Shown here: in pieces, positions 5,720 to 8,606 of the stretch
Layout of the letters: each line of letters opens with the position of its first letter
How positions within the stretch are numbered: the first letter of the stretch is position 1
Assembly: GCA_022701965.1 (NCBI GenBank)
Contig: JAKONL010000437.1
Span: forward strand, 1 to 8,606
Direction: 5' to 3'
From: Burkholderiaceae bacterium
GTDB lineage: Bacteria; Pseudomonadota; Gammaproteobacteria; Burkholderiales; Burkholderiaceae
Length of the DNA stretch: 8,606 nt
Translations under genes and position numbers: made by a program
Notes under the pieces: generated by a model
Told to the model about the DNA's origin: nothing
The model's input: only the letters and a program-made list of their open reading frames with translations
Database searches by the model: none

Positions 5720-7627
5720 ATGACTTCGTACAGCGATTTCCACCGCCGGTCCATCGACGACAGCGAGGCGTTCTGGGCCGAGCAGGCCGGCCTGATCGAC
5801 TGGCAGACGCCGCCCCGGCAGATCCTCGACGCCAGCAATCCGCCGTTCGCGCGCTGGTTCGTGGGCGGCACGACCAACCTCTGCCACAACGCCGTCGACC
5901 GCCATCTGGAGGCGCGGGGCGACCAGCCGGCGATGATCTGCGTCTCGACCGAAACCGGGGCCGAGCGCAGCTACAGCTTCCGCGAGCTGCATGCCGAGGT
6001 TCAGTGCATGGCGGCGTGCCTGCTCGCGCTGGGGGTGCAGCGCGGCGACCGCGTGCTGATCTACATGCCGATGATCGCGGAGGCCGCCTTCGCGATGCTG
6101 GCCTGCGCGCGCATCGGCGCGATCCATTGCGTGGTGTTCGGCGGCTTCGCGAGCGGCTCGCTGGCCTCCCGCATCGACGACGCCGAGCCGACCGTGATCG
6201 TGAGCGCCGACGCCGGCTCGCGTGCGGGCAAGGTGATCGCGTACAAGCCGCTGCTCGACGAGGCGCTGCGGCTGTCCAGGCACCAACCGGCCGCCGTGCT
6301 GCTGGCCGACCGCGGCCTCGCGCCGATGGACCTCGTATCCGGACGCGATCACCTGCTGCGCGAGCTGGCCGAACGCCATCGCGATGCGGTCGTGCCCTGC
6401 ACCTGGCTCGAATCGACCGAGATCAGCTACACCATCTACACCAGCGGCACCACCGGCAGGCCCAAGGGCGTGCAGCGCGACACCGGCGGCTACGCCGTGG
6501 CGCTGGCCGCGAGCATGAAGCACATCTTCGATGGCCGCGCCGGCGAGACCTACTTCTCGACCAGCGACATCGGCTGGGTCGTCGGCCACAGCTACATCGT
6601 CTACGGCCCGCTGATCGCCGGCATGGCGACGATCCTGTACGAGGGCCTGCCGACCCGGGGGCTCGACGGCGGGCCCGACGGCGGCATCTGGTGGCGCCTG
6701 GTCGAGAAATATCGCGTGACGGTGATGTTCAGCGCGCCGACGGCGGTACGGGTGCTCAAGAAACAGGACCCGGCGCTGCTGAAGAAGTACGACCTCTCCA
6801 GCCTGCGCGCGCTGTTCCTCGCGGGCGAGCCGCTCGACGAGCCGACCGCGCGCTGGATCGCCGACGGCCTGGGCGTGCCGGTGGTCGACAACTACTGGCA
6901 GACCGAATCCGGCTGGCCGATCATCACCATCGCCCGCGGCGTGGAGCACCAGGCGACGAAGTTCGGCAGTCCCGGCGTGCCGATGTACGGCTGGCGCGTG
7001 AAGATCGTCCACGAGTCGACCGGCGAGGAACTCGTGTCGCCCGACCAGAAGGGCGTCGTGGTGATCGAGGGGCCGACGCCGCCGGGCTTCATGCAGACGG
7101 TGTGGCGGGACGACCGGCGCTTCGTCGAGACCTACTGGAAGAGCGTTCCCGGCAAGACCGTGTATTCGACCTTCGACTGGGGCATCCGCGATGCCGATGG
7201 ATACTTCTACATCCTCGGACGCACCGACGACGTGATCAACATCGCCGGGCACCGCCTCGGCACGCGCGAGATCGAGGAAAGCATCGCCGGCCATGCCGGC
7301 GTCGCCGAAGTGGCGGTCGTCGGCGTCGCCGATGCGCTCAAGGGCCAGGTCGCGGTGGCCTTCGTGGTGACGCGCGATGCCGCCGCGCTCGACGCTGCCG
7401 CTTCGCGGGCGTTCGAGGGCGAGATCATGAAGCGTGTCGCCGACGACCTCGGTACGCTCGCCCGCCCGGCGCGCGTGCACGTGGTCGCGGCGCTGCCCAA
7501 GACGCGCAGCGGCAAGCTGCTGCGGCGCGCGATCCAGGCGGTCTGCGAGGCACGCGACCCCGGCGACCTCACGACGATGGAAGATCCGCTGGCACTGCAG
7601 CGCATCGGGGAACTTGTGGCGCGTTGA
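5720..7627 (+). CDS. prpE: Propionate-CoA ligase (propionyl-CoA synthetase)
   Basis: Complete 635-residue acyl-adenylate-forming enzyme. It converts propionate, ATP and CoA to propionyl-CoA through propionyl-AMP, the entry step to the 2-methylcitrate pathway. The sequence is collinear with enterobacterial PrpE as I recall it: the N-terminal FWAEQA...IDWQTP, NPPFARWFVGGTTNLCHN, RIGAIHCVVFGGFA, the phosphate-binding loop YTSGTTGRPKG (240-250), DNYWQTESGWPI, YSTFDWGIRDADGY, the hinge GRTDDVINIAGHRLGT (500-515), and PKTRSGKLLRR with the catalytic, acetylatable Lys599. A small insertion, RGLDGGPDGG, follows the EGLPT segment. The start is ATG 5720, with AGGAG (5706-5710) nine bases upstream. prpB, prpC and acnD are not adjacent, so this copy is separate from a methylcitrate operon; it probably shares a transcript with the upstream hydrolase gene. 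Acetate or another short-chain acid as substrate is possible, but the family match is strong. Confidence 0.95.
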   Translation: MTSYSDFHRRSIDDSEAFWAEQAGLIDWQTPPRQILDASNPPFARWFVGGTTNLCHNAVDRHLEARGDQPAMICVSTETGAERSYSFRELHAEVQCMAACLLALGVQRGDRVLIYMPMIAEAAFAMLACARIGAIHCVVFGGFASGSLASRIDDAEPTVIVSADAGSRAGKVIAYKPLLDEALRLSRHQPAAVLLADRGLAPMDLVSGRDHLLRELAERHRDAVVPCTWLESTEISYTIYTSGTTGRPKGVQRDTGGYAVALAASMKHIFDGRAGETYFSTSDIGWVVGHSYIVYGPLIAGMATILYEGLPTRGLDGGPDGGIWWRLVEKYRVTVMFSAPTAVRVLKKQDPALLKKYDLSSLRALFLAGEPLDEPTARWIADGLGVPVVDNYWQTESGWPIITIARGVEHQATKFGSPGVPMYGWRVKIVHESTGEELVSPDQKGVVVIEGPTPPGFMQTVWRDDRRFVETYWKSVPGKTVYSTFDWGIRDADGYFYILGRTDDVINIAGHRLGTREIEESIAGHAGVAEVAVVGVADALKGQVAVAFVVTRDAAALDAAASRAFEGEIMKRVADDLGTLARPARVHVVAALPKTRSGKLLRRAIQAVCEARDPGDLTTMEDPLALQRIGELVAR

Positions 7628-7645
7628 CGCGCTCCTACGCCGTTC

Positions 7646-7660
7646 CCAGATGTCATCTGG
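7646..7660. promoter_or_regulatory. 15-bp palindrome upstream of sucA, candidate operator
   Basis: CCAGATG (7646-7652) and CATCTGG (7654-7660) are perfect inverted arms around a single T. The site lies 18 bases after the prpE stop and about 134 bases before the sucA start. There is no T run, so it is not a terminator. A possible weak -10 box CACAAT (7669-7674) follows, which would place the palindrome in the -35 region of a sucA promoter; that placement is an inference. Confidence 0.5.
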
Positions 7661-7690
7661 CTCCGTGGCACAATGCCGCGGTACTCAGGC

Positions 7691-7793
7691 CCTTCCCTAG
7701 CCACAGTCGCATCCGCCAATCGGTCCAGCCGTGTAGCGGAAGGTTTCTTAAACCAGCTAATGCCTCCCCAAGGGAGGCGAAAGTCAGCGGAAT
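7691..7793 (+). ncRNA. Structured sucA leader, candidate sucA RNA motif (cis-regulatory)
   Basis: The 5' leader of sucA contains several nested or consecutive pairings. CCTTCC (7691-7696) can pair with GGAAGG (7738-7743); TCCGC (7712-7716) with GCGGA (7736-7740); GGTTT (7742-7746) with AAACC (7750-7754) around a CTT loop; and GCCTCCC (7762-7768) with GGGAGGC (7772-7778) around a CAA loop. The last stem buries GGGAGG, the only strong anti-16S-like sequence, and ends 15 bases before the ATG. A second GCGGA at 7787-7791 next to the start codon could compete for TCCGC, as a switch would. A conserved sucA RNA motif of unknown ligand, confined to Burkholderiales and overlapping the sucA ribosome binding site, is known at exactly this position. 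I assign it by position, host group and fold, not by a model search, so the boundaries are approximate. Confidence 0.62.
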
Positions 7794-8606
7794 ATGAGCG
7801 ATTCTTCGACGCCCACGGCGTCAGCGCACCCGATTTTTCAGGCCTACCAGGGCAACACCTACCTCTTCGGCGGCAATGCCCCCTATGTCGAGGAGATGTA
7901 CGAAAACTACCTCGCCAACCCCGGCAGCGTCGACGACAACTGGCGTTCGTACTTCGATGCGCTCCAGAACGTGCCGGCCACCGACGGCAGCAGCACGCGC
8001 GACGTTCCGCACCTGCCGGTGGTCAACGCCTTCGCCGAGCGTGCCAAGCAGGGCACCACCCGCGTCGTGCACGCGAGCGGCGCCGACTCCGAGCTCGGCC
8101 GCCAGCGCACTGCCGTCCAGCAACTGATCGCGGCCTACCGCAACGTCGGCGCCCGCTGGGCCGACCTCGATCCGCTCAAGCGCACCGAGCGTCCGTCGAT
8201 CCCGGAGCTGGAGCCGTCGTTCTACGGCTTCACCGACGCCGACCTCGAGACCGTGTTCAACACCAGCAACACGTTCTTCGGCAAGGACACGATGTCCCTG
8301 CGCGACCTGCTCAACGCGCTGCGCGAGACCTACTGCGGCACGATCGGCGCCGAATACATGTACACCACCGACCACCAGCACAAGCGCTGGTGGCAGCAGA
8401 AGCTCGAGAGCGCCCGCACCAATCCGAAGCTCACCACCGAGCAGAAGAAGAACGTGCTCGAACGCCTCACGGCCGCCGAAGGTCTCGAGCGCTTCCTGCA
8501 CACCAAGTACGTCGGCCAGAAGCGCTTCTCGCTCGAAGGCGGCGAGAGCTTCATCGTCGCGATGGACGAGATCATCAACGACGCCGGCGCCAAGGGCGTG
8601 CAGGAG
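7794..8606 (+). CDS. sucA: 2-oxoglutarate dehydrogenase E1 component, 5' part only
   Basis: The first 271 codons of a gene that runs off the right edge; the whole protein is usually about 930-960 residues. E1 is the thiamine-diphosphate enzyme that decarboxylates 2-oxoglutarate and reductively succinylates the lipoyl group of SucB in the TCA cycle. The N-terminal segment YLFGGNAPYVEEMYENYL with DDNWRSYFDAL (about residues 22-58) is the characteristic E1o N-terminus involved in contact with the E2 core. The start of the E1 domain follows, with YCGTIGAEYMYTTDHQHKRWWQQKLE and LERFLHTKYVGQKRFSLEGGE. The thiamine-binding residues lie beyond the window. ATG 7794 is the first start and fits the family N-terminus. 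It lacks a well-spaced ribosome binding site, in keeping with control by the structured leader. sucB and a second E3 gene are expected downstream but cannot be seen. Confidence 0.96.
   Translation, partial: MSDSSTPTASAHPIFQAYQGNTYLFGGNAPYVEEMYENYLANPGSVDDNWRSYFDALQNVPATDGSSTRDVPHLPVVNAFAERAKQGTTRVVHASGADSELGRQRTAVQQLIAAYRNVGARWADLDPLKRTERPSIPELEPSFYGFTDADLETVFNTSNTFFGKDTMSLRDLLNALRETYCGTIGAEYMYTTDHQHKRWWQQKLESARTNPKLTTEQKKNVLERLTAAEGLERFLHTKYVGQKRFSLEGGESFIVAMDEIINDAGAKGVQE

Noticed and set aside
2506..5889. A single long leftward reading frame of 1127 codons covering the lipoprotein gene and all of the HpaB-like region
   Set aside because: Only its last 262 codons encode a recognisable protein. 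The rest is out of frame with the clear HpaB-like gene and is Arg/Pro/Ala-rich, as expected of an open alternate frame in GC-rich DNA.
5651..7480. 609-codon leftward frame opposite prpE
   Set aside because: prpE on the + strand is unmistakable. The antisense product is rich in His, Arg, Ala and Val without domain motifs, the usual shadow of a high-GC gene.
7646..7660. Terminator for prpE at the CCAGATG palindrome
   Set aside because: No T run follows on either strand and the one-base centre cannot form an RNA loop without opening the stem. It fits a protein-binding site better.
7666..7680. Possible sigma54 promoter starting TGGCAC upstream of sucA
   Set aside because: The -24-like TGGCAC is present, but the -12 GC is missing at the required distance.

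Overview
The window is high-GC bacterial DNA from a betaproteobacterium, most likely order Burkholderiales. This rests on the family resemblance of LpdA, PrpE and SucA and on a structured leader in front of sucA at the position of the Burkholderiales-restricted sucA RNA motif. Apart from an AT-rich stretch at about 1130-1380, base composition and codon use look uniform. I see no insertion sequence, phage gene, CRISPR array, tRNA or rRNA.

Layout. (1) 1-434, +: the 3' end of a dihydrolipoyl dehydrogenase gene (lpdA) whose C-terminus resembles the E. coli / pyruvate-dehydrogenase type, followed by an intrinsic terminator at 477-500. (2) 547-1092, -: a secreted NlpC/P60 cell-wall peptidase. Its near-consensus sigma70 promoter ends 7 nt before the ATG, which predicts a leaderless mRNA. 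(3) 1093-1338: an AT-rich divergent intergenic region with an array of AATTGCAAC half-sites, including an 18-bp perfect palindrome just ahead of the next gene. (4) 1339-2490, +: an exported PQQ-type aldose/sorbosone dehydrogenase that probably starts at a TTG. (5) 2506-4925, -: a two-gene unit, an HpaB/4-hydroxybutyryl-CoA dehydratase superfamily protein followed through an ATGA overlap by a lipoprotein alpha/beta hydrolase. (6) 5044-7627, +: divergent from unit 5, an isochorismatase-family hydrolase and prpE (propionate-CoA ligase), separated by a 76-nt spacer with a hexamer repeat and a hairpin. (7) 7628-7793: a leader with a 15-bp palindrome and several hairpins. (8) 7794-8606, +: the first 271 codons of sucA (2-oxoglutarate dehydrogenase E1), cut by the window end.

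How it fits together. The flanks belong to two 2-oxoacid dehydrogenase complexes: E3, probably of the pyruvate complex, on the left and E1 of the 2-oxoglutarate complex on the right. Between them lie an acyl-CoA synthetase feeding propionate into central metabolism, two small catabolic-looking enzymes of unknown substrate, a periplasmic sugar dehydrogenase and a cell-wall hydrolase. Most of this is ordinary Burkholderiales core or near-core content. The parts most worth a second look are the RNA and DNA regulatory structures (sucA leader, TTGCAA palindrome array, leaderless promoter) and the HpaB-like protein, which lacks part of the iron-sulfur ligand set of the dehydratases it resembles but carries an extra C-terminal Cys cluster.
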